Notes: a model not told the origin generated them from the letters alone. A stretch of DNA of 51,438 bases from Paenibacillaceae bacterium (GCA_029256185.1 JAQSYI010000053.1:1-51438), one strand, 5' to 3'; numbered from the stretch's first letter, positions 16,475 to 24,850 are shown. Program-made: numbers and translations.

Positions 16475-17242
16475 TTATATCGTCATGGCTCCGAATCCGC
16501 CGTCAACCCGGATCAGGGCGCCAGTCACAAAGCTTGATGCAAGATCCGACGCGAGGAACACCGCTGCGCCCTGCAGCTCGTCCGGGCTGCCGAATCTTCC
16601 CAGTGGCGTATGCTGCATAATACTCTCCACCCGTTCCTGCGACAGGATGCGGCGGTTCTGCTCCGCCGGGAAGAACCCGGGGATGATGGCATTCACCCGC
16701 ACTCTGCTCGGGGCGAACTCCCGGGCGAGGAATTGGGTGATATTGTTAACCGCAGCCTTGGACGCGGAATAAGTAAAGACCTTCGAGAGCGGAGGAGAAG
16801 ACGATACGGAAGAGATATTGATAATACTGCCTCCCGCTCCCCGCTCCACCATATGCTTGCCGAAAATCTGGCAGGCCAGCACCACACTCTTCAGATTAAT
16901 ATCCATAATGGCATCCCATTCCTCCATCTGAAGCTCGAAGAATGGAGTGGCGCTGTTCATGCCGGGACAATTCATCAGAATATCCACGCAGCCGCTCCAG
17001 GCTAACACCTCTGCCAGCACTTGCTTCAAATCTTCTTCCCGTGTGGCATCAGCTGCAAAAAAACGGGCCTCTCCTCCCGCTTCGCCGATCCGGCTGCATA
17101 CGGCAAGCCCCTTCTCCTTGTTGCGGCCAACCACGGCAACCCGCGCCCCATGAGAGGCAAGCCCGACAGCCATAGCTCCGCCAAGCGTGCTGTTGCCGCC
17201 GATAACAACCGCTGTTTTTCCGGTCAAATCGAACATGGTCAC
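16475..17242 (-). CDS. SDR oxidoreductase, candidate fructuronate reductase
   Basis: This 255-residue classical short-chain dehydrogenase has the cofactor loop GGNSTLGGAM, the NCPG element in place of NNAG, a catalytic Ser in INISSVSSS and the YSASK active-site pair. It resembles the gluconate 5-dehydrogenase/mannonate oxidoreductase type of SDR. D-fructuronate is chemically 5-keto-mannonate, so reduction to D-mannonate fits both family and context. That assignment is inferred. I chose the GTG at 17242 (10 nt after GAGGGG). An ATG two codons later is the alternative. It follows gntK by 28 nt and precedes gnd. Confidence 0.85.
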   Translation of the reverse strand: MTMFDLTGKTAVVIGGNSTLGGAMAVGLASHGARVAVVGRNKEKGLAVCSRIGEAGGEARFFAADATREEDLKQVLAEVLAWSGCVDILMNCPGMNSATPFFELQMEEWDAIMDINLKSVVLACQIFGKHMVERGAGGSIINISSVSSSPPLSKVFTYSASKAAVNNITQFLAREFAPSRVRVNAIIPGFFPAEQNRRILSQERVESIMQHTPLGRFGSPDELQGAAVFLASDLASSFVTGALIRVDGGFGAMTI

Positions 17243-17270
17243 GAACACCAATCCCCTCGCAGACTGTGAA

Positions 17271-18821
17271 TTACAGCAGTTCCTGCTGGAATTTCGCAAT
17301 TTCGTCAAATTCCCGGCTCAACTGATGATACACTTTTTGGTAAATGGGTGTCAAACGTTTGTAGGTCTCGAATGCAGCCTGCTGCTTCACATGATGCTGC
17401 CCCGCCTTAACCCAGTCATGCACCAGGGAGAAGTCCTCAATCTCTCCCAGCGCGAACAGGCCCAACTGGGCGGCTCCCAGACCTGAGGCTTCAATTGCAT
17501 TGGGCACTGTAGCGGGAGTGCCCAGAACATCCACCATAATCTGCCGCCAGAAAGGAGAGCGGGCGAAGCCTCCGGAAGCGCGGATTTCGGACGGTTCTCC
17601 CAACAGCCCGGTCAGGGCCTCGGCAACGGAATGAATCCGGTACATGACGCCCTCCAGTACGGCGCGGATCATATGCTTCTTCTGGTGGACCAATGACAGG
17701 CCGAAGAACACCCCTCTCGCGTTGGCGTTCCAGTAAGGAGCTCGCTCTCCCGCCAGGAAGGGCAGGAAGATCAGGCCATCCGAACCTGCCGGAACCTCTG
17801 CAGCCAGCCCGGCAAGGTAGTCGTAAGGGTCCATGCCCAGCCGTCTGCCCTCTGCCGCCTCCAGAGTGGCAAGCGTATCCCGCACCCAGCGGAACATAAT
17901 CCCTCCGTTATTGATAGCGCCCCCCACTACCCAGAAGTCCTCCTTCAGCGCGTAGCAGAACAACCGGCCTTCGGGATCGGTCTTGGGCGTTCTGGTAACG
18001 GCGCGGACAGCCCCGCTGGTGCCGATGGACACGGCCCAGACGCCAGGCTCGAATGCCCCGGAGCCCAGATTGGCGAGTACGCCGTCCGATGCCCCCGCCA
18101 CGACGGGAGTGGAGGGCAGCCCCATCTCCGCCGCCAGCGCCGGATGAATGCCCTCCAGCACATGGACGGTGGAGACAGGCTCCGACAAGCGGTCTGCCGT
18201 TATTCCGGCCAGACGCAATGCTTCTTCATCCCAGGCAAGCTGCTCCAGATTGAATAATCCCGTAGCGCTGGCGATGGAATAATCCACCACGTAGCGCCCC
18301 AGCCAGCGGTACATAATATACTCCTTGATTCCGATGAACTTGTGCGCCGCGGCGTGGATTTCCGGCATGGCGGACTTCATCCATACCAGCTTCAGGAAGG
18401 GGGACATGGGATGGATCGGCGTGCCGGTCCGCAGATAAATCCCGTGTCCGTTATGCTCCCGCTTGATCTCATCCAACACGGCCACCGCCCGGTTGTCGGC
18501 CCAGGTAATCAGCCGGGTCAGCGGTTTTCCCTGCGCATCCATAGCGATCAGACCGTGCATAGCCGAACTGAAGGAAACACACAGGATCTGCTCCTTCTTG
18601 ATGGCGGCTTTGCCGATTACGGCATGGATGCCGGCCGTCACTGCCTGGAAGATTTGCTCCGGGTCCTGCTCCGCGATGTCCGCCCTTGGCGTGAACATGG
18701 GGTATTCAATGGAACAGCCTGCCACTACGTAGCCGTCTGCCGTCCGGATCACAAGAGTCTTGGTGCTGGTTGTACCGATATCGACGGCAACAATGTATGG
18801 ACGCGCAACGGACAGACTCAT
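17271..18821 (-). CDS. gntK: Gluconokinase (FGGY family)
   Basis: GntK phosphorylates D-gluconate to 6-phosphogluconate. The 516-residue FGGY kinase shows DIGTTSTKT at 14-22, SFSSAMHGLIAMD, ITWADNRA, RTGTPIHPM, KEYI-YRWLGRYVVDYS, GASDGVLANLG, GTSGAVR and FLAGERAPYWN. These segments follow the Bacillus GntK sequence closely, more than xylulokinase or glycerol kinase. The start overlaps the LarA-like gene by ATGA, which indicates tight coupling with the epimerase candidate. Its product is the substrate of Gnd at the end of the operon. Confidence 0.94.
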   Translation of the reverse strand: MSLSVARPYIVAVDIGTTSTKTLVIRTADGYVVAGCSIEYPMFTPRADIAEQDPEQIFQAVTAGIHAVIGKAAIKKEQILCVSFSSAMHGLIAMDAQGKPLTRLITWADNRAVAVLDEIKREHNGHGIYLRTGTPIHPMSPFLKLVWMKSAMPEIHAAAHKFIGIKEYIMYRWLGRYVVDYSIASATGLFNLEQLAWDEEALRLAGITADRLSEPVSTVHVLEGIHPALAAEMGLPSTPVVAGASDGVLANLGSGAFEPGVWAVSIGTSGAVRAVTRTPKTDPEGRLFCYALKEDFWVVGGAINNGGIMFRWVRDTLATLEAAEGRRLGMDPYDYLAGLAAEVPAGSDGLIFLPFLAGERAPYWNANARGVFFGLSLVHQKKHMIRAVLEGVMYRIHSVAEALTGLLGEPSEIRASGGFARSPFWRQIMVDVLGTPATVPNAIEASGLGAAQLGLFALGEIEDFSLVHDWVKAGQHHVKQQAAFETYKRLTPIYQKVYHQLSREFDEIAKFQQELL

Positions 18822-20089
18822 TGGAACAGATCCCCCTTTTCATCAAAAACCAGCTCGTACGGCTCTGTCAGAATCTCAATATCCGGATGAAGACGGGCTT
18901 CCTCCAACAGATTCTCCGATATCTCAATCTCGCCCAGATGCAGGGTATCCCTGATCCGGACCAGCCTGCACTTGGTGTAATCCAGAATGTTGCATGTTTT
19001 AACAGAAGCCTTGACCGTATAAAGCTGGTTCTCCAGCGTAGTGGCGATCTTGGTGGGAGCACATACCGTAGAGGTCAACCCGTTGGCGTAGGTTGCCGGA
19101 CGGTCCATCTTATCCACAAGCCGCTGGGTGGTAAAATCGGCCGTGCCTACCCCGTTGGCGTTGCCCTTGGTCTCCGGCGTCAGGTCCAGCACCGCCATCT
19201 TGGTCACATCCGGTCCCCCGTGGGCATATGGCGTAGGGTAACGTCCCGTAATGTTCGGGTCCATGCCGTCGCCGCTGATGTTTTTGCCGATATAATCAAT
19301 GATCAGCACATCGATTTGCGGGAACAGGATCTTGGGCAGACGGGCCTTGGCCTCAATCAGAAGCTCCTCCTCCCGCGCTTCGATCTGCTCGGCCGGAAGC
19401 ACCTCGACCAGACAGGTTTCATCATAGGCGTTCTCCACCAGCGCCACTCCGAACACGATGGGGAGCTTGTCGAGCATAATGCTGGCCATGGCCGGCACAT
19501 TCTCCGCCATGTACTTGAAGCCCATCTGATGACAGGCCTCCGCCCCCTTCTGCTTGCCCAGGCCGATGGCGATCATCTTCATGATGCCGCTTTCGATCCG
19601 GCCGCGGAAAGCGGTATGCGGCTTCACCCGGTTAATCACCACAATGGCGTCCGCCTCCGATGCATACCAGTCCACGTAGACGGGAAGACCGTTAGGCAGC
19701 TCCGCCAGCTTCACAACCTCCATCGAGGAGCGGATGGGAGCGCCCATGGACAGTTCGTCGACTCCCAGGTGATGCAGCACCTCAATCTGTCCCTGTGCGG
19801 ATGCGCCGCCGTGGCTGCCCATGCACGGAACGATGAACGGGTGGCCCCCGGCATCACGGACTGCGTCTATGGTCGTCTTAGTAACAAGGGCGATATTGGC
19901 GATGCCCCGGCTTCCTACCGCTATAGCCACCTGCTGGCCGGGCTTGATCCGGTCCAGCGCTCCCGGCTTGCGCAGCTCCTGCTTGAGAACCTCCGCAGGA
20001 TGCTCGAGACGGGCCGCATCGAAGCGCTGGCGGATGCGGACCATCCGGGGAATGGGAATTTCCTCTAACAATGTACGCAATATGCTCAT
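18818..20089 (-). CDS. LarA-superfamily racemase/epimerase homologue (DUF2088)
   Basis: This 423-residue protein matches the lactate racemase LarA superfamily, whose members use a nickel-pincer nucleotide to racemise or epimerise alpha-hydroxy acids. Candidate counterparts of the LarA catalytic set are visible: His93 in GSHGG, His158 in RVKPHTAF, Lys171 in SGIMKM (the cofactor-attachment position) and His187 in GAEACH. The 16-residue spacing Lys171-His187 matches LarA, while the His158-Lys171 gap is 3 residues longer. Context between UxaE and GntK suggests a sugar-acid C2 epimerase, mannonate to gluconate. I recall gluconate-epimerising members in the superfamily, but the substrate here is inferred. 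The ATG follows AAAGGGGG. Confidence 0.85.
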   Translation of the reverse strand: MSILRTLLEEIPIPRMVRIRQRFDAARLEHPAEVLKQELRKPGALDRIKPGQQVAIAVGSRGIANIALVTKTTIDAVRDAGGHPFIVPCMGSHGGASAQGQIEVLHHLGVDELSMGAPIRSSMEVVKLAELPNGLPVYVDWYASEADAIVVINRVKPHTAFRGRIESGIMKMIAIGLGKQKGAEACHQMGFKYMAENVPAMASIMLDKLPIVFGVALVENAYDETCLVEVLPAEQIEAREEELLIEAKARLPKILFPQIDVLIIDYIGKNISGDGMDPNITGRYPTPYAHGGPDVTKMAVLDLTPETKGNANGVGTADFTTQRLVDKMDRPATYANGLTSTVCAPTKIATTLENQLYTVKASVKTCNILDYTKCRLVRIRDTLHLGEIEISENLLEEARLHPDIEILTEPYELVFDEKGDLFQ

Positions 20090-20151
20090 ATATTTGCCCC
20101 CTTTGCATGAATGCACAGCTGCTAAAACTGCAATCTGCTCCCTGTAACTTC

Positions 20152-21639
20152 TTACTTGCCCAGCAATTCCAGATGTCTGCCGATATGGCCGGCAAGCGCA
20201 GCCTCATATTGCTCTTCCTGTTCGGAGAGCGTGTCGAAAAACTCCTGCCTGAACAGGGAGGCCCCCTCTTCATCCTTCGCCTGGAGCAGCAGCCCGTAAG
20301 TAATATGCAGCAGCTGGCGGGCATCGTTCTCGTCCATATACCGGTGCAGATCGGCATCCGCCACCTCAGACAGCGGCTTGATTGCAGATATATCGGTGGT
20401 CACATGATAATAAGCCTTCGCCTTCCCGAAATGCTCCAATGCATATTGGTGCATCCTGCGGTACAAGTCCGGCCGGGCCTTGGCTACAGTGCGGACCGCT
20501 TCCAGCCAGTTGGTCCCTGCCGTCTTCACATGGAAGCGGCCGGAGGTGTAGCGGGCGACCAACGGGAATACGCTGAACTTGTCGCTGCCGGAATGGATGC
20601 TGAGCTTGTAGCCGAAGTGGTCGGCAATGGCCGCATGGATTGCAAGCTCCCGCTCAAACTGAGCCAGGTCGCCGATATAGTCGATGCCCTTCTGGAACTC
20701 GCCGCAGAAGCGGGGCGCCATGCTGTAGATGGCAACTCCGCGGTCATACAGCTCCTTGGCAACCAGATAATGGGAAGCCGGATCGGTGGGGGTCGCCGTT
20801 TCGTCAATGGAAATCTCGAAGTCCACCGCACGGCCCGCAGGTTGAATATAGGTGCGGTACACATGCTCCATGAACAGGACCGCCTCCCCATAGATAAGCA
20901 CATTCTTCATCAGACTATCCTGGTCAAACACAAGCTCATGCCCGTTCACCGCAAAGGAACGGTCCTGGTATTTCTCTTCATAATACCGGCGCACGGCTTC
21001 AGGCAGAGCCTCATACCGGGTTTTTATTTCCTCCTGCGCCGCCTCCGCCACGCTGTTGTCAATCTTCTCCGAGCAGTCCAGCGTCAGCATGGTAAAGCCC
21101 AGGTCCAGCGACATCTTGATATCCGCCTCTTGCTTCAGATGGTCCCCGTCGGCGCCGAAGCCATCCTTGTAACCCTCCTGGAACACGGCGTAACAAGCCG
21201 CGTCCACCACCTGCTTGTAATCCCTGCCGGTCAATGCCAGCTCCCGGATGCTTTGCTGGGCCAGGATGGGACGGACATCCCGACCTCTTACGGTCTGGAT
21301 ATGTCCGGGAGAGGCCACGCCCAGACGGTCACCCAGGCCGATGGTGGCAATCTGCGTTCCGAAGGCCCGGGGAACGGTGTACTCCAGATAGCGGTTCAAT
21401 ACCAGTCTGTTAGCATGGCTCAGCGGACATATCTTGCCCCCGTCCTCTTCCGTCCCCTCCAGAGCTTCATACAGGCCGCCTTCTCCTGCCGCCAGCAGGA
21501 CCTTCTTCAAGCCATGCTTCACCATCATAAGCCTCGTGCCTTCCGCTTCGACCAATGAGCGGGGATAAGCCTTCACTTCCCCGTCTCCGCTTGCCTCGGA
21601 CTGCTTCAAACCTGCGATAGCCTGCGCATAGATTCCCAT
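20152..21639 (-). CDS. uxaE: Tagaturonate epimerase
   Basis: UxaE interconverts D-tagaturonate and D-fructuronate, linking galacturonate to the glucuronate branch. It was described in Thermotoga. The 495-residue protein matches that family along its length, including GLGDRLGVASPGHI, the acidic SIDETATPTDP, the KLSIHSGSDKFSVFP segment with candidate metal ligands, and FHVKTAGTNWLEAV. There is no signal peptide. GAGGAGG lies 11 nt before the ATG. It is the first gene of the operon and follows the LacI-type regulator gene and a repeat-rich promoter region. Confidence 0.88.
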   Translation of the reverse strand: MGIYAQAIAGLKQSEASGDGEVKAYPRSLVEAEGTRLMMVKHGLKKVLLAAGEGGLYEALEGTEEDGGKICPLSHANRLVLNRYLEYTVPRAFGTQIATIGLGDRLGVASPGHIQTVRGRDVRPILAQQSIRELALTGRDYKQVVDAACYAVFQEGYKDGFGADGDHLKQEADIKMSLDLGFTMLTLDCSEKIDNSVAEAAQEEIKTRYEALPEAVRRYYEEKYQDRSFAVNGHELVFDQDSLMKNVLIYGEAVLFMEHVYRTYIQPAGRAVDFEISIDETATPTDPASHYLVAKELYDRGVAIYSMAPRFCGEFQKGIDYIGDLAQFERELAIHAAIADHFGYKLSIHSGSDKFSVFPLVARYTSGRFHVKTAGTNWLEAVRTVAKARPDLYRRMHQYALEHFGKAKAYYHVTTDISAIKPLSEVADADLHRYMDENDARQLLHITYGLLLQAKDEEGASLFRQEFFDTLSEQEEQYEAALAGHIGRHLELLGK

Positions 21640-21653
21640 CGTGCCTGCGACCT

Positions 21654-21728
21654 CCTCAAGTATTATCCTGCAAAATTTAACCCGCCAAAGTGACGCTTAT
21701 GCTCCGGGGATTATTCCGGGTACTTTGG
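21654..21728 (-). promoter_or_regulatory. Putative uxaE promoter overlapping a repeat
   Basis: On the minus strand TTGGCG and TAATAC are separated by 17 nt, just upstream of the uxaE ribosome binding site. The -35 box falls inside the 27-bp repeat at 21681-21707, so a protein bound there would block or assist RNA polymerase. Confidence 0.5.
21681..21707 (+). repeat. 27-bp direct repeat A, candidate operator
   Basis: The sequence begins CCCGCCAAAGTGACGC and ends TTATGCTCCGG. It is identical to the copy at 21749-21775, starting 68 bp apart. An inverted 11-bp half, ACTTTGGCGGG, lies between them at 21722-21732. Confidence 0.85.
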
Positions 21729-21748
21729 CGGGGACCCGCTAATTTTAT

Positions 21749-21775
21749 CCCGCCAAAGTGACGCTTATGCTCCGG
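21749..21775 (+). repeat. 27-bp direct repeat B, candidate operator
   Basis: This is the second identical copy of the repeat at 21681. It lies between the LacI-type regulator stop and the uxaE promoter. Binding by the neighbouring LacI-type protein is a hypothesis. Confidence 0.85.
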
Positions 21776-21790
21776 CGTATGATTCTTTTG

Positions 21791-22792
21791 CTACTGCAGG
21801 GGCCGGACCGACTCGCGTACCACCAACTCTGTATGGAGATAGATGGTATCGGGTACAAGCCTCTTCAGCTCGATGCATTCCAGGAGCATGGCTGCTCCCA
21901 TCCGGCTGATCTCCTCGATAGGACGCTTCACCGTGGTGAGCGCGGGAGACAAAAATGCCGAGAACATGCTGTCATCAAAGCCCGCTACCGAGATATCCCG
22001 GGGTACCTGGAGATGCGCCTCGGCAACCGCCTTCATCGCGCCCACAGCCATGTCATCATTCTGGCAAAAGACAGCGGTGGGTGCAGGGTCCAGCTTCAGC
22101 AGCTTCCGCATGGCGGCATGGCCGCTCCTAAGATCATAATTGCCCCGAAGCTCATACCGGCTGTCACGCGGGATACCGTATTTCTCCAGAGCCTTCAGAT
22201 ATCCGTCCTTGCGCTCAATCGTAGAATGGAAATTTTCCTTGCCTTCAATAATCGCAATCCTGCGGTGCCCTTGTCTGATCATATGCTCCACAGCCATGAA
22301 CGAGCCGTGGGCATCGTCTGACAGGATATTAACCGCTTTCAATCCTGTCACCTTCCGGTTGAGGACAATATGGGGAATGCCCGCTGCATCCAGATGTACG
22401 AGGAAAGGCTCATCCTTCGCGCTTTGGCTCATGACAATGACGCCATCGAAGCTCTTGCGGTGGATCGCGCGATAATGCTCATAATCGTCGATGCCCCGTA
22501 CAACCAGGCTATAGCCATCCTTCACCACGCTGTTGACTCCCCGCACCGTCTCGTAGAAGAAGCCGGCCGATGTGCCGGTCTGGATAGTTGAAAAAAACAG
22601 GCCGATATTGTATGATCGGTCCATTACCAGACTTTTGGCACTGAAATTGGGCGTATACCCCAGTTCCTGCGCCAGCTGCTTGATCTTCTCCTTGGTCTCG
22701 GAATTAATAAGCGGGCTGTCGTTCAGCGCACGGGAAACCGTAGTATGGGAAACCTGGGCCATCCGGGCGATATCCTTGATCGTGACGTTCAT
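21791..22792 (-). CDS. LacI-family transcriptional regulator of the uronate operon
   Basis: This 333-residue regulator has the LacI helix-turn-helix TIKDIARMAQVSHTTVSRAL, the hinge GYTPNFSAKSLV and a sugar-binding core ending in DTIYLHTELVVRESVRPL. I chose the ATG at 22792 because GAGGTGAGAG precedes it. The longer open frame would add a hydrophobic, promoter-derived leader. It is read in the same direction as uxaE and ends 151 nt upstream of it. Its ligand is probably a uronate or aldonate, and its operator could be the 27-bp repeats. Confidence 0.9.
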   Translation of the reverse strand: MNVTIKDIARMAQVSHTTVSRALNDSPLINSETKEKIKQLAQELGYTPNFSAKSLVMDRSYNIGLFFSTIQTGTSAGFFYETVRGVNSVVKDGYSLVVRGIDDYEHYRAIHRKSFDGVIVMSQSAKDEPFLVHLDAAGIPHIVLNRKVTGLKAVNILSDDAHGSFMAVEHMIRQGHRRIAIIEGKENFHSTIERKDGYLKALEKYGIPRDSRYELRGNYDLRSGHAAMRKLLKLDPAPTAVFCQNDDMAVGAMKAVAEAHLQVPRDISVAGFDDSMFSAFLSPALTTVKRPIEEISRMGAAMLLECIELKRLVPDTIYLHTELVVRESVRPLQ

Positions 22793-22811
22793 GCTCTCAC
22801 CTCTCAAGTCC

Positions 22812-22840
22812 ATGATAGCATACAATGCACACGTTAACAA
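22812..22840 (-). promoter_or_regulatory. Putative promoter of the LacI-type regulator gene
   Basis: On the minus strand TTGTTA (22835-22840) and TATCAT (22812-22817) are 17 nt apart, 20 nt before the ATG. Confidence 0.55.
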
Positions 22841-22910
22841 CCGGAGCAAAATGAAAAGGATCCCCATTTTTCGAAGATCCTTCCTCATATGCGGCACCAC
22901 CGGTTTTTCC

Positions 22911-23507
22911 TTAACATTCCAGCATAATCATCTCCCGTCTAAGCTCCGCAAGACGTTCTTTGGAACGCTTGACGTGAGACTCATCCCCCCGCTCCATCGC
23001 CTCAAACAATACAGCCAGCTCGTAATCCATTTCCAGCCGCAGCACCGGAATCCGCTCTTCCACCCGCTTGGATTTGAATGCATGAATGATGTGATCTGTC
23101 GTGATAATAGGCTCCCGTTGGAATAGCACCTTATGCTCCACCCCCGAAATCTCTACTGTACGGATAATTTCTCCGAACATGATATTCTCGATCAGGATCT
23201 GGCGGTCACGGAACCGCTTGACAATGGCATGCCCTCTGGTGTCTCCGATCATCTTCTCCAGCAATTCAGCCAGCTTCTCGTCCTTGATGGAATAATTGCC
23301 CACAATCTTGTATTTCTCGCCGATCCGGTTAAACTTCAGCTTAACAAGCTTCCGACCGGAGCGGATGGAGATAATGAAGTGCTGCTCGCTTTCATTCCAA
23401 TAGAGAGAGAAGCCTTCCTGAATCAGGGCTTTGATAAAATATCGGATTTGCCGCCGATCAAATCTTAGCTCCAGGTTGCAATATTCCACCTCATGACTCT
23501 TATTCAC
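22911..23507 (-). CDS. Conserved hypothetical protein
   Basis: I do not recognise this 198-residue protein. It is soluble, charged and without Cys motifs or signal peptide. The first half looks alpha/beta (RYFIKALIQEGFSLYWNESE, then HFIISIRSGRKLVKLKFNRIG) and the C-terminal third is a long charged helix with many Arg and Glu residues. The start is GTG, preceded by GGGAGGGG. An imperfect inverted repeat (AAGGATC...GATCCTT) lies just downstream and could weakly terminate it before the LacI-type gene. Confidence 0.65.
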   Translation of the reverse strand: MNKSHEVEYCNLELRFDRRQIRYFIKALIQEGFSLYWNESEQHFIISIRSGRKLVKLKFNRIGEKYKIVGNYSIKDEKLAELLEKMIGDTRGHAIVKRFRDRQILIENIMFGEIIRTVEISGVEHKVLFQREPIITTDHIIHAFKSKRVEERIPVLRLEMDYELAVLFEAMERGDESHVKRSKERLAELRREMIMLEC

Positions 23508-23917
23508 GGCAATCCCCTCCCATTAAGATGATCATGAAAGTTGTTATTTCATTATAATAATTACTTTTACAGAATGTTCAGATAATTAGTCCCTTTCCTA
23601 CATCTTATTATGAAATGTATGTTTTAGCAACTTGGTTTATTGACTATTTATTTGAGGAATCTCAAAATTTAAAGCGTTTTCTTTTTTTGGTTCTTCCCGC
23701 TGCCGTCCGGAAGCAGGAGGACGGCGGCGTGAACACAGGATTGGACCAGTGAAGCGCAATGAAGTGTTATGGAATATTACTGAAACCCTGATGCCGCTGC
23801 ACCGTATGAAAATGTAATATAGTCTTCATCTGGGCTTAACGAATTTTTAAGGTTTGACGGATATAATCAGGGGTATAAACAAATAATAAGCCTAAATGCA
23901 TAGGAAGGTGATGGAAT
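23508..23917. other. AT-rich divergent intergenic region
   Basis: No gene is seen here. The region contains a cre-like sequence TTAAAGCGTTTTCT near 23670 (two mismatches to the usual CcpA site), an 11-bp GC-rich hairpin at 23698-23729 without a U tract, and a sigma-B-type promoter at 23852-23876 reading toward the lipoprotein gene. Confidence 0.5.
23852..23876 (+). promoter_or_regulatory. Sigma-B-type promoter
   Basis: GTTTGA and GGGTAT are separated by 13 nt, close to the stress sigma factor consensus GTTTAA-N12-15-GGGWAW. It lies 41 nt upstream of the lipoprotein start. A sigma-A reading (TTGACG with TATAAA) has poor spacing. Confidence 0.5.
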
Positions 23918-24652
23918 ATGAATACGCTTAACGCCAAAAAAACACTTGCTGGTGCAATGGCGCTGTCTTTGGTTGTTTCAGGATGTCTGCTGGTCGGCAA
24001 CGGGAGGGCGGGAGCTGCCGGTTCCATCAGCCTTACTGCTCAGGCTCAGCAAACCGCGCATAACGCCGGCATCAAGGATCTGCAGAACCGCTGGCGCAAG
24101 CAGGCCAAGGAAATCCGCAAATCCGGACCGCCGATCATTGAGGAAGCCGCGCAGATCATCGGCATCGACAAGGAGCAGCTGAAGAAACAATTAAACGAAG
24201 GCAAGAGCATAGCCGAGATCGCCTCCGCCAAGGGAATAAACGAGGCGGCATTGACGGAGAAGCTGATGGCGGCCCGCACGGCCAAGCTGGAGGCGGCAGT
24301 CAAGGAAGGCAAGCTGACCCAGGAGCGCGCCGATACCATCAAGTCCAAGATGTTGAGCCATATCAGCTACAAGCTGAAGCATAAAGGTCTGGATGCCGAC
24401 GATGATGCCAAGGGCCATCATGGCAAGAAGCATGGAGGGATTCCCCATCTGGGGCCGGAGAAGCTCTCCGCCATGCTGGGCATCTCCAAGGAACAGCTGA
24501 TCACCGAGCTGAAGGGCGGCAAATCCATTGCCGATATTGCCAAGGAAAAGGGCATTGCCAAGGATGAGTTGATTGCCAAAATCAAGGATGAATTGACACC
24601 GGCTCTGGAAAAGGCAATTGAGCGCAAGGCCCCGGCAGAGAAAGCCAAGTAA
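23918..24652 (+). CDS. Putative lipoprotein with repeated helical modules
   Basis: This 244-residue exported protein has a signal peptide ending in the lipobox VSGC (Cys23). Two copies of a helical module follow, around residues 80-110 and 185-220. They share the pattern of a Gly-Ile-Asp/Ser-Lys-Glu-Gln-Leu start, then GKSIA-IA, then KGI and a Leu-rich helix. A basic His/Lys/Gly segment (KGHHGKKHGG) lies between them. The module is common in secreted proteins of spore formers, but I know no function. The ATG follows GGAAGGTGATGG. It may be stress controlled through the upstream sigma-B-type promoter. Confidence 0.75.
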   Translation: MNTLNAKKTLAGAMALSLVVSGCLLVGNGRAGAAGSISLTAQAQQTAHNAGIKDLQNRWRKQAKEIRKSGPPIIEEAAQIIGIDKEQLKKQLNEGKSIAEIASAKGINEAALTEKLMAARTAKLEAAVKEGKLTQERADTIKSKMLSHISYKLKHKGLDADDDAKGHHGKKHGGIPHLGPEKLSAMLGISKEQLITELKGGKSIADIAKEKGIAKDELIAKIKDELTPALEKAIERKAPAEKAK

Positions 24653-24653
24653 T

Positions 24654-24714
24654 ACGGTCAGCCGCGGCTGACCGTTATTCCTCAAGAACACCCTGGATCA
24701 GGGTGTTCTTTTTT
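24654..24714 (+). terminator. Double hairpin terminator
   Basis: A perfect 22-bp palindrome (24654-24675, arms ACGGTCAGCCG) is followed by AAGAACACCCTG-GAT-CAGGGTGTTCTT (24684-24710) with a 12-bp stem and a T tract. The second hairpin is a classical terminator. Confidence 0.9.
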
Positions 24715-24850
24715 ATTATGGGATTAACCGCGGCTGCCGGTGTGCGGCTCCTATTATGCTCCCGGCGGTTTTTCGCAGAAGTATCCTGAGTAGGCACGGT
24801 TGCTTCAGGGAAAGCTTATAGCGACACCAATGTTGGGAGTGTGATGCCGT

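Noticed and set aside
18770..20068. A 432-codon plus-strand frame opposite the LarA-like gene
   Set aside because: It is a shadow of a conserved protein on the other strand with no start signal.
20071..21558. A 495-codon open frame opposite uxaE
   Set aside because: It is antisense to a clearly recognisable gene, has no ribosome binding site, and its composition (many Gln, His, Arg, Leu) is that of a reverse-strand shadow.
23670..23685. CcpA-binding cre site
   Set aside because: It has two mismatches at conserved positions and lies far from both flanking starts, so it is noted only as cre-like.
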